The notes under the pieces were generated by a model that made no database searches, was not told the origin of the DNA, and was given only the letters and a program-made list of their open reading frames with translations. Both the position numbers and the translations under genes were made by a program. Source: G963668185 sp965237445 (GTDB lineage: Bacteria; Chloroflexota; Dehalococcoidia; Lucifugimonadales; G963668185). From it: a DNA stretch of 64,000 nt. The stretch lies in the NCBI GenBank assembly GCA_965237445.1, contig OZ250142.1:248001-312000 (forward strand). Direction: 5' to 3'. This document shows, one piece after another, positions 7,743 to 16,638 of the stretch; the stretch's first letter is position 1, and the number at the start of each line of letters is the position of its first letter.

Positions 7743-9149
7743 TCACCTTGAGTAGACGTTCCTGCCGTCGATCACATTGCGGTTCAGCTTGCGATTCAGG
7801 TGCAGCCCTTCCAGCACGAAGTCCATCGCCGACGCAACCGACGCCGGCTCTTCTGACGGCTCGATACGCGCTAACAGGTCGCCAAATGCTCCCAGTTCGC
7901 CTGCCGCGCCCGCGTACGCGGAAGATTCCACCTCAGCGCCCGTCTCTACCTCCAGTCCCTCGTCGAACCGCTCCAGGTATTCGTCAAACTCAGACGCGCC
8001 GAAGTACTTCCCAAAGACGTTCAGCACCGCCCTCTTCGACAGGTTGTCGATGATCTTCTCCTCCATCCCCTCCTCGACTGTCTCCAACTCGATCTTGCCG
8101 GAAGTCGATGCGAACAGGCCCGGGAGGTCGCTCGCTCGTGGGCAGGCATCCTCGCCGTGCCGCAGCGAACGCGCGAACGCGGTGCTGAGCAGCGTCTCGT
8201 AGTTGGCGATCGTGACACGCAGGCTCACGCCCGATCTCTGGTCGATCTCGGGGCTCCGGCGCGCCAGTGACGTAAACTCCGTCAGAACCTGCTTCATGTA
8301 CTCGGGCATACGGACCCGCTCACCCGTATCGTCGAATCGGGAGTACTCTTGCTCCACGATCGCGATCTCGTCCTCTTGAGTCGCGGGGTAGTGCGTGCGG
8401 ATCTGCGCGCCATACCGGTCCTTCAGCGGCGTCACGATCCTGCCCCGGTTCGTGTAGTCCTCCGGGTTCGCGCTTGCTATCAGGAACACGTCGATCGGCA
8501 GCGGCACCCGGTAGCCTTTGATCTGGATGTCGCGCTCCTGCATCAGGTTGAACAGCGCCACCTGGATCCGCTCCGCCAGGTCCGGCAGCTCATTGATCGA
8601 AAATATCCCGCGGTTCGTCCTCGGCACCAGCCCGAAGTGAATTGCGGTCTCATCCGAAAGGTAGCGGCCTTCTGCGACCTTGATCGGATCGATCTCCCCG
8701 ATCAGGTCGGCAACAGTGATATCCGGCGTTGACAGCTTCTCGGCGTACCGGCGGTCCCTGGGAAGCCACTCTATTCCGGCATCCTCTCCCCTTTCTCGGA
8801 CAAGCTCCAGGCACGGCACGCAGATAGGGTTGTACGGATCGTCGTTGATCTCGCATCCCGCAATCATTGGGATCTCGTCGTCCAGAAGATTCACCAGTGA
8901 CCGGATCAGGCGGGACTTCGCCTGCCCGCGTTCTCCAAGCAGGATGATGTCCTGGCCCGCCAGCAGCGCATGGACCAGTTGCGGGATAACCGAATCGTCG
9001 AAACCGATGATCCCGGGAAACAGCTCGCTCCCCGACTCGATCCTCGCGATCAGGTTGCGGCGCATCTCTTCCTTGACTGTTACAACGCGGTAACCGCTCT
9101 CGCGAAGCTGACCAATCGTTTCTGGCCTGCGGCCCTTGTCTTTTGGCAT
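7743..9149 (-). CDS. MoxR/ChlI-type AAA+ ATPase
   Basis: AAA+ ATPase of the magnesium-chelatase I / MoxR clade; such proteins act as chaperone-like hexamers, usually with a von Willebrand A-domain partner. Seen: Walker A region LLGERGQAKSRLIRSL (RGQAKSR replaces the common GxxGxGKT, with the Lys kept), Walker B-like GIFSINELPDL, sensor-1 LIASANPEDYTNRG, and sensor-2/arginine region after RIVTPLKDRYG. The frame opens at 9236, but the ATG at 9149 has TTGGAGAG upstream and begins MPKDKGRR, so it was chosen (468 residues). The C-terminal third is long and acidic. No VWA gene is adjacent, so its partner must lie elsewhere. A role in metal insertion is possible but not shown. Confidence 0.85.
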   Translation of the reverse strand: MPKDKGRRPETIGQLRESGYRVVTVKEEMRRNLIARIESGSELFPGIIGFDDSVIPQLVHALLAGQDIILLGERGQAKSRLIRSLVNLLDDEIPMIAGCEINDDPYNPICVPCLELVRERGEDAGIEWLPRDRRYAEKLSTPDITVADLIGEIDPIKVAEGRYLSDETAIHFGLVPRTNRGIFSINELPDLAERIQVALFNLMQERDIQIKGYRVPLPIDVFLIASANPEDYTNRGRIVTPLKDRYGAQIRTHYPATQEDEIAIVEQEYSRFDDTGERVRMPEYMKQVLTEFTSLARRSPEIDQRSGVSLRVTIANYETLLSTAFARSLRHGEDACPRASDLPGLFASTSGKIELETVEEGMEEKIIDNLSKRAVLNVFGKYFGASEFDEYLERFDEGLEVETGAEVESSAYAGAAGELGAFGDLLARIEPSEEPASVASAMDFVLEGLHLNRKLNRNVIDGRNVYSR

Positions 9150-9599
9150 TGATGGGCTCTCCAAGGTGTGAAAGAGGGGGAACGGCGGAACAGCGTTGGT
9201 AGGCAACTCAGTAGTTAAGCTCGACTCGCCGATCAAGTTTCAAGTCTTGCACACGAGACCTCCCTCCGCAACCATCTGCGCCATACGCCCATTGCCCGCA
9301 GAAAATCCCCGTACGCCCAGAGCCTGTCGAAAGGCTCTAAACGACTATCCCCGTCTGTTCTATCCCTAGCCCCTTCACCCCCGTAGGGTCGGGTTTCAAA
9401 CCCGACCATCCCCGTTCGCCTTGTCCCTGCCGAAGGGCCTGCCCCGCATCTCTCGAGGGGACCTCACCCCACACCGTCCCTAGCCCGAACACCCGCGCGC
9501 TCCCTTCCCCGGCCACCGTCGGAACGTTAGCATTGGTGCGTCTCTTATCCCCACGCACATACCACAGACCGGGCGGTCGAGATAGCAACGGAGGCATAC
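9150..9599. other. Intergenic stretch with short repeats
   Basis: No convincing gene. It holds the divergent 5' regions of the MoxR-type ATPase and the serine hydrolase, an AGAGCCTGTCGAAAGGCTCT inverted repeat near 9321, and the hairpin repeat at 9387. Frames here look like shadows. Confidence 0.6.
9387..9407. repeat. Palindromic hairpin repeat (GGGTTTCAAACCC family)
   Basis: A perfect inverted repeat around GTCGGGTTTCAAACCCGAC, preceded by CCCGTAG. The same core occurs at 52696-52716 and, with GGCGGG arms, at 52839-52857. It is an intergenic REP-like sequence. Confidence 0.75.
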
Positions 9600-11207
9600 A
9601 TGCCCGAACTCAGGGATGCATACGCGCAGATAGACCGCTTCGCAGAGCGCTGGATGACACTCCACAACGTACCGGGCCTGTCCATGTCCATAACGGACCG
9701 CAACGAAACGCTCCGCATTCTGCACCGCGGCTTCGCGAACGTGGAGCGCCGGGAGCCGATCGCGCCGGCCACGATCTTCGAGGCCGGCTCAATCGGCAAG
9801 TCCTTCACCGCCCTATGCCTGCTCCAATTGGCGGAAGCCGGAAGTCTGGACCTTCACCGGCCCGCCTCCGACTATCTCCCATGGTTCGAGGTCGGTGGCA
9901 GCCATGGCACAATCACCGTCCATCACCTTCTCACCCATACGGCGGGCATCACCCGAGGCGGCGACTACGCCCCCTACGGCCAGTACGAGGTCTGGGCGCT
10001 GCGAAACACAGTCACCGGGGGCCCTCCCGGCGGGCGGTTCAACTACTCAAACGCGGGGTACAAGGCGCTCGGCCACTTGCTGGAAGCGGTCGCCGGCGCC
10101 GGTTACGCCGACATCATCCGGTCGCAGATACTGGGACCGCTCGGCATGGCGGACACCCATCCTGTGACCACGATGGACACGCGCGACCTCATGGCACAGG
10201 GGTACTGGCCACAGTACGACGACCGTCCCGAGCCGCCGGGGAATCCCGTCGTCCCCGCCGGCTGGCACGAGTACGGCTCGGGCGACGGCAGCATCGCATC
10301 GACTGCAGCCGACATGGCGGCGTACGTCCGTCTGTTCCTCAACGGCGCCGACCCGATCATCTCCACCGAGAGCTTCGACCTTATGATTGGCAAGCACATT
10401 CCCGTCGGCTACATCCCGGATACCTGGTACGGGTACGGGCTGAACGTTAGCGACAGGCACGGCTTCAAGCACATCGATCACGGCGGGCTAATGCTCGGCC
10501 ACCACGCGACATTGATGGCAGATCTGGACAACGGCATCGGCGTCACCGTGCTCACCAACGGGACCCTGGAGCCTACGGAAGTTGCCGACTTCACGCTGCG
10601 AGCCCTGCGCGGCTCCAGCGGCATCGGCCAATTGCCGGACCCGCATGCCGAACTGCCTGAGCCCGTTAGCGTGCCTAACGCCGCCGACTACGTGGGAACC
10701 TTCACTGGCAAAAGCGAACGCTTCCGGGTTGTCGCCCAGGACGCCAAGCTCGCTCTCGAGTCTGGTGGCGAGTCCGCGCCTCTTGAACGCCGTGGAAGAG
10801 ACCGCTTCCACGCGGACCATCCGGACTTTCGCCTCCACCTGCTGACGTTCGGACGGGACGATGGAGAAGTGGTCGAGGCGTTCCACGGCCCAATCTGGTT
10901 CGTCAACGACCGCTACGAGGGCCCGGCAGAGTACGACACGCCGGAAGAGTGGGACGCATACGTGGGCCATTACAGGTCCCACAATCCCTGGTACACAAAC
11001 TTTCGCGTCTTCGTGCGCAAGGGCCGGCTGACACTCGCTCTGCCAGGCACGCCCGGCTCCCGTCTGGCTCCCATGGAAGACGGCTCATTCCGGGTTGGCT
11101 CAGACCCCGGGTCCCCCGAGCGCGTCAGCTTCGGAGCGTTTGTAGACGGCGTCGCGCTCCGTGCCAACCTGTACAACTTCGACTATTATCGCGCCTTCAC
11201 CCCGTAA
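9600..11207 (+). CDS. Serine hydrolase, beta-lactamase/penicillin-binding fold
   Basis: Member of the class C beta-lactamase-related serine hydrolases (esterases, D-aminopeptidases, beta-lactamase-like). Seen: catalytic SxxK in GSIGKSFTAL at about residue 63, the second motif YSNAGY, and the third, IDHGGLMLGH, giving HGG. The ATG follows GGAGG with 5-base spacing. 535 residues: the catalytic domain takes up about 370, and the rest is a C-terminal beta-rich domain (YVGTFTGKSERFRVV, repeated once near the end as YVGHYRSHNP) like the lipocalin-like tail of PBP-type esterases. No signal peptide is seen, so it is probably cytoplasmic and more likely an esterase or amidase than a resistance enzyme. 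It stands alone. Confidence 0.88.
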   Translation: MPELRDAYAQIDRFAERWMTLHNVPGLSMSITDRNETLRILHRGFANVERREPIAPATIFEAGSIGKSFTALCLLQLAEAGSLDLHRPASDYLPWFEVGGSHGTITVHHLLTHTAGITRGGDYAPYGQYEVWALRNTVTGGPPGGRFNYSNAGYKALGHLLEAVAGAGYADIIRSQILGPLGMADTHPVTTMDTRDLMAQGYWPQYDDRPEPPGNPVVPAGWHEYGSGDGSIASTAADMAAYVRLFLNGADPIISTESFDLMIGKHIPVGYIPDTWYGYGLNVSDRHGFKHIDHGGLMLGHHATLMADLDNGIGVTVLTNGTLEPTEVADFTLRALRGSSGIGQLPDPHAELPEPVSVPNAADYVGTFTGKSERFRVVAQDAKLALESGGESAPLERRGRDRFHADHPDFRLHLLTFGRDDGEVVEAFHGPIWFVNDRYEGPAEYDTPEEWDAYVGHYRSHNPWYTNFRVFVRKGRLTLALPGTPGSRLAPMEDGSFRVGSDPGSPERVSFGAFVDGVALRANLYNFDYYRAFTP

Positions 11208-11335
11208 CCCCCAAGCCTCATATTCCCGCCAGCCGTCTCATTCTCCGTCACAGGTGGTTAATTCAAGGACGCTATCCACTCAACCCACAACCGTACTCAG
11301 AAAACACAGATTGGGATGGTTGCAGTAATTGTAGT

Positions 11336-11353
11336 GGCGGTTCGCGAACCGCC
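11336..11353. repeat. Palindromic hairpin repeat, variant arm
   Basis: GGCGGTTCGCGAACCGCC is a perfect palindrome preceded by GTAGT, as in the 52.8 kb copy read on its other strand. It probably belongs to the same intergenic hairpin family. Confidence 0.65.
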
Positions 11354-11477
11354 CTCCCCTCGCCACCAACCTATTGCCCAGATTCCGCCCATGTTCAAAC
11401 GCTTAGCGGCCGCTCCGTAAGGACAGGTCGTGAACCACCCCCTGCGAACACTAACGGCTGCCACTCCAACCTCAATT

Positions 11478-12040
11478 GTCATTCCGAGCGAAGCCGAGGA
11501 ATCTAAGAGCTTTCTCCCTGCATCAACCCTCGCCAACCACACACTCCGTTCGCTCTTCGCTTGTCCAAGCACCTCACCCCGACCACCATCACGCCCTAGG
11601 TCCGGCTCGTGAACCGCCCCCTCCGAACGCCAACGGCTATCACTCCAAGCCTCACTGTCACTCCAAGCCTCATTTGTCATTCCGAGCGAGCGTAGTTAGC
11701 CGAGAGCCTGCCCCGAGTCCCTCGAGGGGAATCTAAAATCTTTCTCCCTGCTTCAGTGCTCGCCCACCACACACTCCGTTCGCTCTTTGCTTGTCCAAGC
11801 ACCTCACCCCGACCACCTTCACGCCCTGGGGTCGGCTCGTGAACCGCCCCTTCCGAACGCCAACGGCTATCACTCCAAGCCTCAACTGTCATTCCGAGCG
11901 AACGTAGTTAGCCGAGAGCCTGCCCCGAGTCCCTCGAGGGGAATCTAAGAGCTTTCTCCCTGGTTCAACCCTCGCCAACCACCACACACTCCGTTCGCTC
12001 TTTGCTTGTCCATGCGCCTCTCCACACAGGGCCTTTTCAC
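11478..12040. repeat. Three imperfect tandem units of about 200 bp
   Basis: The words ATTCCGAGCGA..., GGAATCTAA, CTTTCTCCCTG, CACACTCCGTTCGCTCTT and CTTGTCCA recur in the same order starting at 11481, 11679 and 11891 (spacings 198 and 212). Units 2 and 3 share an extra GTAGTTAGCCGAGAGCCTG and CCCTCGAGGGG segment that unit 1 lacks. A related word (CTCCGAGCAGAGCCGAGGAA) lies near 27077. No coding potential. Confidence 0.75.
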
Positions 12041-12145
12041 CACGTCCGCTGTCAGGCCGTAAGGGTGGATCGAGAATCGTCCTCTCGCTAACTTCTGCAA
12101 TCAACGCCCACGCATCAAGGGAGACTCTCGATCTTTACAGTACGC

Positions 12146-12361
12146 GAACTGGTGTGCTAATATAGCTACATGTACTCGACGGCTACTCGCAACCATCCCC
12201 TTCAAGACCACTCCTCCATCACCCAGAACCCTGTAACAAAAGTGTTCAATCTCTCTCATTTCAGCTCATTTTGTATTCAATCTGGTCGCATTTTCGAACT
12301 GCGGCGTCACAACGCCCAGCTACGAAATGTAACGGAATGTTACAGAATGTGACACTTTTCG
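12146..12361 (+). repeat. Short member (C) of the dispersed iteron element
   Basis: Begins GAACTGGTGTGCTAATAT, matching the heads of the two full-length elements, and ends with CAGCTAC, three tandem decamers (GAAATGTAAC, GGAATGTTAC, AGAATGTGAC) and a TTTTC run. It lacks the ~200 bp conserved middle of the other two. It lies 137 bases upstream of the M20 peptidase start. Confidence 0.65.
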
Positions 12362-12497
12362 GGCTTTTTGGGTCTCCGGGACTAAGATTTCGGCTGCAGA
12401 CCCGCGTACAGATTCCTCTGGCAACCCGTGCTTCGCCTTTGCTACAGTGTCGAGCGCCTCACTATTCAATGCTGTGTGCAACAACACGGAGGACTAG

Positions 12498-13856
12498 ATG
12501 ACTGAACTCGCCGAGCTATTCGCCCAGGTTGACCGCGACGAAGCCGAGATCATTGCCCTTCATCAGGCCCTCGTCCACATCCCTTCGGTTAACACCGGCT
12601 TCATGCCAACCGGCGACGAAACGCCCGTATGCGAATACGCCCGGGACTGGCTGGCCGAGGACGGCATCCAGAGCCAGATCCTCGAGTCTGCCCCGAACCG
12701 AGGAAACCTGATTGCGAACATCCCCGGCCGCTCCGGGAAGAACGGGCTCATGTTCATGTCCCACACGGACGTTGTCCCCGTCGAACAGGAGGACAAGTGG
12801 AGGTTCCCGCCCTTCAGCGCCACAATCGCCGATGGCCGCATCTACGGCCGGGGCGCCTCCGACTGCAAGGGCCTCCTCACAGCGCAGCTCTACGCCATGC
12901 GCCTGCTGAAGCGCAACGGCATCGAGCTGCGGGACAGCCTCGTGCTAGCCTCCGGCGCTGACGAGGAGCACGGCGGCCGGTACGGCTTCGGCTGGCTGGC
13001 CGAACACCACCCGGAACTCATAGCCGCTCCCGTAGCCGTCAATGAGGGCGGCGGGACGCCGATTGAGGCCGCCGGAGGCCTGACGTACGTTCTCGGCGTC
13101 GGCGAAAAGGGCCGTCTCCAGGTGGAGATCGACGTGCGCGGCTCAAGCGCCCACGCCTCCGTCCCATGGCAGGGCACCAACGCCATGTACCGGCTCACCC
13201 AGGTCCTCTCTCGCATCGAAGCCTACGAGCCGGCCCGCGACACGTCGACGAGCCTTTTCGAGCACCTCTCCAACTTCGCCATAGAGCACAAGCCGTCGGC
13301 GGAAAACGTCGACGACATAATCGCCGAAGTAGAACCGGACAATCCTAGGTTCGCGTCTATGCTCAGGGCCCTCTCGAGGATGACGCTCACCCCAACCATG
13401 ATCACGGGCGGCATCAAGTCCAACAGCGTGCCCGAGTCGGTCCGCCTTACCTGCGACGTTCGCACGCTGCCCCACCAGAACGACTCCTACCTTCGAGGCG
13501 AGCTTGACGAGATCCTGAGCGGCATTCCGGGCGTCAGCTACGAAATCGACTACATGGCCGTCCCAAACGCGTCCGACTTCGAAACAGACTTTGCACGCAG
13601 CATTCAGGACGCCACCGCGCTAGCTACGGGCAGGCCGGAAGTGCGATTCGTTCCCGCCGTCAGCACAGGCTTCACAGACTCGCGCTTTACGCGGCCGCTT
13701 GGCACGGTCACCTACGGCTTCTCAGGCTCGGATCCCGACGACGACCCGATGCTGAGCAAGGCGCACGGCACCGATGAATCGATCGGCATTCGCAGCCTTG
13801 TGACCGGTACGAAGATCATGCTCGCGCTGGCCGTCGACCTGCTGGCCGACGCGTAG
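12498..13856 (+). CDS. M20-family metallopeptidase (ArgE/DapE/CPG2-like)
   Basis: Zinc-dependent exo- or dipeptidase/deacylase. Seen: first metal motif SHTDVVP (H and D), GRGASDCKG with the bridging Asp, the catalytic Glu pair in ADEEHGG, and the final His in SKAHGTDES; a dimerisation domain lies between (GRLQVEIDVRGSSAHASVP). 452 residues, usual length. The ATG follows CACGGAGGACTAG, a clear ribosome-binding site. The conserved positions support an active enzyme, but substrate (N-acyl amino acid, dipeptide or carbamoyl compound) cannot be decided. It is transcribed in the same direction as the MFS genes that follow after about 110 bases. Confidence 0.93.
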   Translation: MTELAELFAQVDRDEAEIIALHQALVHIPSVNTGFMPTGDETPVCEYARDWLAEDGIQSQILESAPNRGNLIANIPGRSGKNGLMFMSHTDVVPVEQEDKWRFPPFSATIADGRIYGRGASDCKGLLTAQLYAMRLLKRNGIELRDSLVLASGADEEHGGRYGFGWLAEHHPELIAAPVAVNEGGGTPIEAAGGLTYVLGVGEKGRLQVEIDVRGSSAHASVPWQGTNAMYRLTQVLSRIEAYEPARDTSTSLFEHLSNFAIEHKPSAENVDDIIAEVEPDNPRFASMLRALSRMTLTPTMITGGIKSNSVPESVRLTCDVRTLPHQNDSYLRGELDEILSGIPGVSYEIDYMAVPNASDFETDFARSIQDATALATGRPEVRFVPAVSTGFTDSRFTRPLGTVTYGFSGSDPDDDPMLSKAHGTDESIGIRSLVTGTKIMLALAVDLLADA

Positions 13857-13968
13857 CCTTCAGAGTCTGTTTCGGTAACTCGTCCGGAAGACTGGGCGAG
13901 ATTCGTTGACGTAGACTCACCGCCCAACTATTGTCAATTCAGGCCCCGCAATCGCGAGGCCTTCAACT

Positions 13969-15297
13969 ATGCCCAAAGAACAGCACTCTCCAGACCACAC
14001 CGTGGCCGTAACCGCACAGCCTGGCACTTCGCCCGGGCAGGCGCCGGTTCCGTCTGCGAGCACGTCCACCATCTGGGACCATCCCCTGACCAGGACCTTC
14101 TCGTCCCTCGCCAACAGGGACTTCAGGTACCTGTGGCTTGGCATGCTGACAATGATGGGCGGCGTGCAGATGGAGATGCTGGCCATCGGCTACCTCGTGT
14201 ACGACATCACGGGCGACGCGCGGCTGCTCGGTCTGGTGGAGACCGGCTTCGCCATACCCACGCTGGCCTTGGCGCTTTTCGGCGGCGCGCTGGCTGACAG
14301 GATCGACCGCAGGCGGGTTATCCAGCTTTGCCAGGTAATTCAACTGTGCGCGTCCGGGATCATCGCCGCCGCCATCCTCACAGACATCGTGACCTGGCAG
14401 CACCTCTTCTTTATCGCGCTCATTGAGGGAAGCCTGTTCGCCTTCATGATGCCGGCCCGGCAGGCGATGATCCCCCAACTCGTAAGCCGCGAGCAGTTCA
14501 CGAACGCCATGGCTATCAATTCGGCGGCATTCTCCTCCATGACGCTCGTCGCTCCCGCCGTAGCCGGCTTCCTGTACGCATGGATGGGTCCGGGTGGCGT
14601 TTACGTCGTCATTACCTCGCTCCATGTGTTGGCCGTCACGTTCACAACGTTGGTCCGCCCGGTTCCGCCGAAGCCTTCGGACTCGAGGACGAGTGCTGGC
14701 ATTATGATCGTCGATATCGTGGACGGCCTCCGTTATCTGCTCCGGAGCCGCCTCATTCTGACCCTGCTTGCCATTGGGCTGATGGCGACCTTGCTGAGTT
14801 GGCCCTTCCGCGCCCTTCTGCCTGTCTTCGTCGTGGACATTTACAACAGGGAAGCCGATGCGATGGGCCTGCTCATCAGCATAATGGGACTCGGCTCCCT
14901 CATTGGAGCCTTGGTCATCGCTCAACTCGGAAGGTGGAAGCGGGGTCTGCTGCTGATTCTGGGCAGCTTGGTTACCTCTATCGGCCTCGGGATGGTCGCG
15001 GCTATTCCCGTCTACTACGCTGCTGCCGGAATCATGGTAATCATGGGCCTCGGAGAGGCCGCGCGCTGGACCATCAGCATGACGCTGATAATGGAAAACG
15101 TCGATGACCGCTATCGTGGCCGGATTTCCAGCGTATTCATGATGAACTTTGGCCTGATGCCGCTCGCTGTGCTGCCGGCGGGCTACGCGATCGAGTACTT
15201 CGGAGGTCAGGCGACCATCGGGTTCCTTGCCGGAGTTCTTGCGCTGATAACCGCCTTCGTCTTCATCACTCAGAAACAGGTCCGCAGGCTGGAATAG
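13969..15297 (+). CDS. MFS exporter (EntS/MFS_3-like), first of two paralogs
   Basis: Major facilitator with about 12 predicted membrane segments; this branch usually exports small molecules such as siderophores or drugs by proton antiport. Seen: a hydrophilic N terminus of about 45 residues, then FRYLWLGMLTMMGGVQMEML as the first helix, the loop 2-3 motif GGALADRIDRRRVIQ, and a matching half later. It shares long runs with the next gene (FMMPARQA, SWPFRALLPVF / SWPFHTLIPVF, RGRISS / RGRVSS, LAVLPAGYAIE / LGVLPAGYAAE), so the two arose by tandem duplication. Six bases separate its stop from the next start. Confidence 0.9.
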   Translation: MPKEQHSPDHTVAVTAQPGTSPGQAPVPSASTSTIWDHPLTRTFSSLANRDFRYLWLGMLTMMGGVQMEMLAIGYLVYDITGDARLLGLVETGFAIPTLALALFGGALADRIDRRRVIQLCQVIQLCASGIIAAAILTDIVTWQHLFFIALIEGSLFAFMMPARQAMIPQLVSREQFTNAMAINSAAFSSMTLVAPAVAGFLYAWMGPGGVYVVITSLHVLAVTFTTLVRPVPPKPSDSRTSAGIMIVDIVDGLRYLLRSRLILTLLAIGLMATLLSWPFRALLPVFVVDIYNREADAMGLLISIMGLGSLIGALVIAQLGRWKRGLLLILGSLVTSIGLGMVAAIPVYYAAAGIMVIMGLGEAARWTISMTLIMENVDDRYRGRISSVFMMNFGLMPLAVLPAGYAIEYFGGQATIGFLAGVLALITAFVFITQKQVRRLE

Positions 15298-15303
15298 CCG
15301 CAC

Positions 15304-16638
15304 TTGGACGAGCACATTAAGTCATTGGGCACCCCCGACCGGGATGGTGCGCTCGTAAGCGTGCCGGAAGGGCAATTGCCCGGCGACGCAACCCAAGCGC
15401 ACAGGTCTGTCGAAGTATCTCCCCCGCCGGTAGGCTGGCGCGCCCCGTTCGCATCCCTGGCGTACAAGGACTTTCGCTTTCTCTGGTACGGCATGTTGGC
15501 CTTGGCCGCCGGTGTCGAGATGGAGCTTGTCGCCATCGGCTACCTCGTTTACGACCTCACCGGCTCGGCCTTGAGGCTTGGCATCGTAGAAGCGGCCTTC
15601 GCCGTCCCAACGCTCCTCTTCGCTCTTTTCGGCGGAGTGCTCGCGGACCGGATGGACAAGCGAGTGATCATACAGGTCAGCCAGACCCTGGAAGTGTTCG
15701 TGGGATTCACCGTCGCGGTCCTGATCCTGACCGGCAACATCACGTGGACGCATCTGCTGATAATGGCGCTGATTGAAGGAAGCCTTTTCGCCTTCATGAT
15801 GCCGGCCCGCCAGGCAATCGTTCCGAGGCTTGTACCCTCCAATCAGCTCACGAACGCAATCTCCCTGAACACCGCTGCCTTCAGCGCGATGACGCTGCTC
15901 TCACCTGTTCTCGCCGGCGGCATCTACGGGCTCGCGGGGCCCGGGGCCGTGTTCTTGACGCTATCTTCTCTGAAGGTAGTCTCGGTGGTCTTAACCACAT
16001 TCGTCAGGCGCGTACCGCCTATCAAGGATGATGATGGCGGCACAGTCTTGAAGGAGATCAAGCAAGGCTTGGACTACGTCTGGAATCATCGGCTCGTGTT
16101 TTGGCTCTTGGTTCTCGGGCTCATGAGCTTCATGCTCAGTTGGCCGTTCCACACGCTGATCCCGGTGTTTATCAAAGACATTTACGAGTTGGGTCCAGAG
16201 GCAATGGGTCTGATGTTGGCTTTCCTGGGACTGGGTGCCCTTGTGGGCTCCATGTTCGTTGCCACCGCCGGACGCTGGCACAGGGGCATGGTCATGATCG
16301 GCGGCGGATTCGTCGCTTCGCTTGGCCTGATTCTGGTTGCAGGCATCCCCATCTACTACGCCGCAGTGGTGATCATGGTGCTTGTGGGCCTGGGCGAGGG
16401 GGTAACTTGGGCTCTCAGCAGTACGCTCACGATGGAGAGTACCAGCAACAAGTACAGGGGCCGCGTCTCCAGCATCTCCATGCTCACCATGGGCCTGATG
16501 CCTCTCGGAGTCCTCCCCGCCGGCTACGCTGCGGAAGTGTTCGGGGGGCAGATAACCGTCGCGCTGCTTGGCGGACTGCTCTTCTTTTGCTCTCTCCTGT
16601 TCCTGGCGACGCAGAAGCGTATCAGGCAGATGCAGTGA
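15304..16638 (+). CDS. MFS exporter (EntS/MFS_3-like), second paralog
   Basis: Second copy of the exporter, 444 residues, about 12 membrane segments with the loop motif GGVLADRMDKRVI. The first in-frame start is a TTG six bases after the previous stop; the N-terminal 50 residues are hydrophilic and unlike those of the first paralog. Two half-size-independent MFS proteins side by side suggest either different substrates or a heteromeric pair; the latter is unusual for MFS and is only a thought. Its stop codon overlaps the start of the methyltransferase gene (GTGA), implying coupled translation. Confidence 0.9.
   Translation: MDEHIKSLGTPDRDGALVSVPEGQLPGDATQAHRSVEVSPPPVGWRAPFASLAYKDFRFLWYGMLALAAGVEMELVAIGYLVYDLTGSALRLGIVEAAFAVPTLLFALFGGVLADRMDKRVIIQVSQTLEVFVGFTVAVLILTGNITWTHLLIMALIEGSLFAFMMPARQAIVPRLVPSNQLTNAISLNTAAFSAMTLLSPVLAGGIYGLAGPGAVFLTLSSLKVVSVVLTTFVRRVPPIKDDDGGTVLKEIKQGLDYVWNHRLVFWLLVLGLMSFMLSWPFHTLIPVFIKDIYELGPEAMGLMLAFLGLGALVGSMFVATAGRWHRGMVMIGGGFVASLGLILVAGIPIYYAAVVIMVLVGLGEGVTWALSSTLTMESTSNKYRGRVSSISMLTMGLMPLGVLPAGYAAEVFGGQITVALLGGLLFFCSLLFLATQKRIRQMQ

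Larger units (their letters stand above)
11208..12497. other. Long repeat-rich non-coding region
   Basis: About 1.3 kb without a supported gene. In order it holds: a GGCGGTTCGCGAACCGCC palindrome, three imperfect ~200 bp tandem units, a short AT-rich relative of the dispersed iteron element, and the leader of the M20 peptidase gene. Open frames here are short, rich in Ser/Pro/Arg and lack family signatures. Confidence 0.7.

Noticed and set aside
9387..9407. Hairpin repeats as CRISPR repeats
   Set aside because: Single scattered copies, no regular spacing.
12361..12440. tRNA-like sequence near the end of element C
   Set aside because: No acceptor stem or T-loop could be built.
16101..16634. 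Longer N terminus for the methyltransferase
   Set aside because: It overlaps the MFS gene in another frame and reads as low-complexity shadow sequence.
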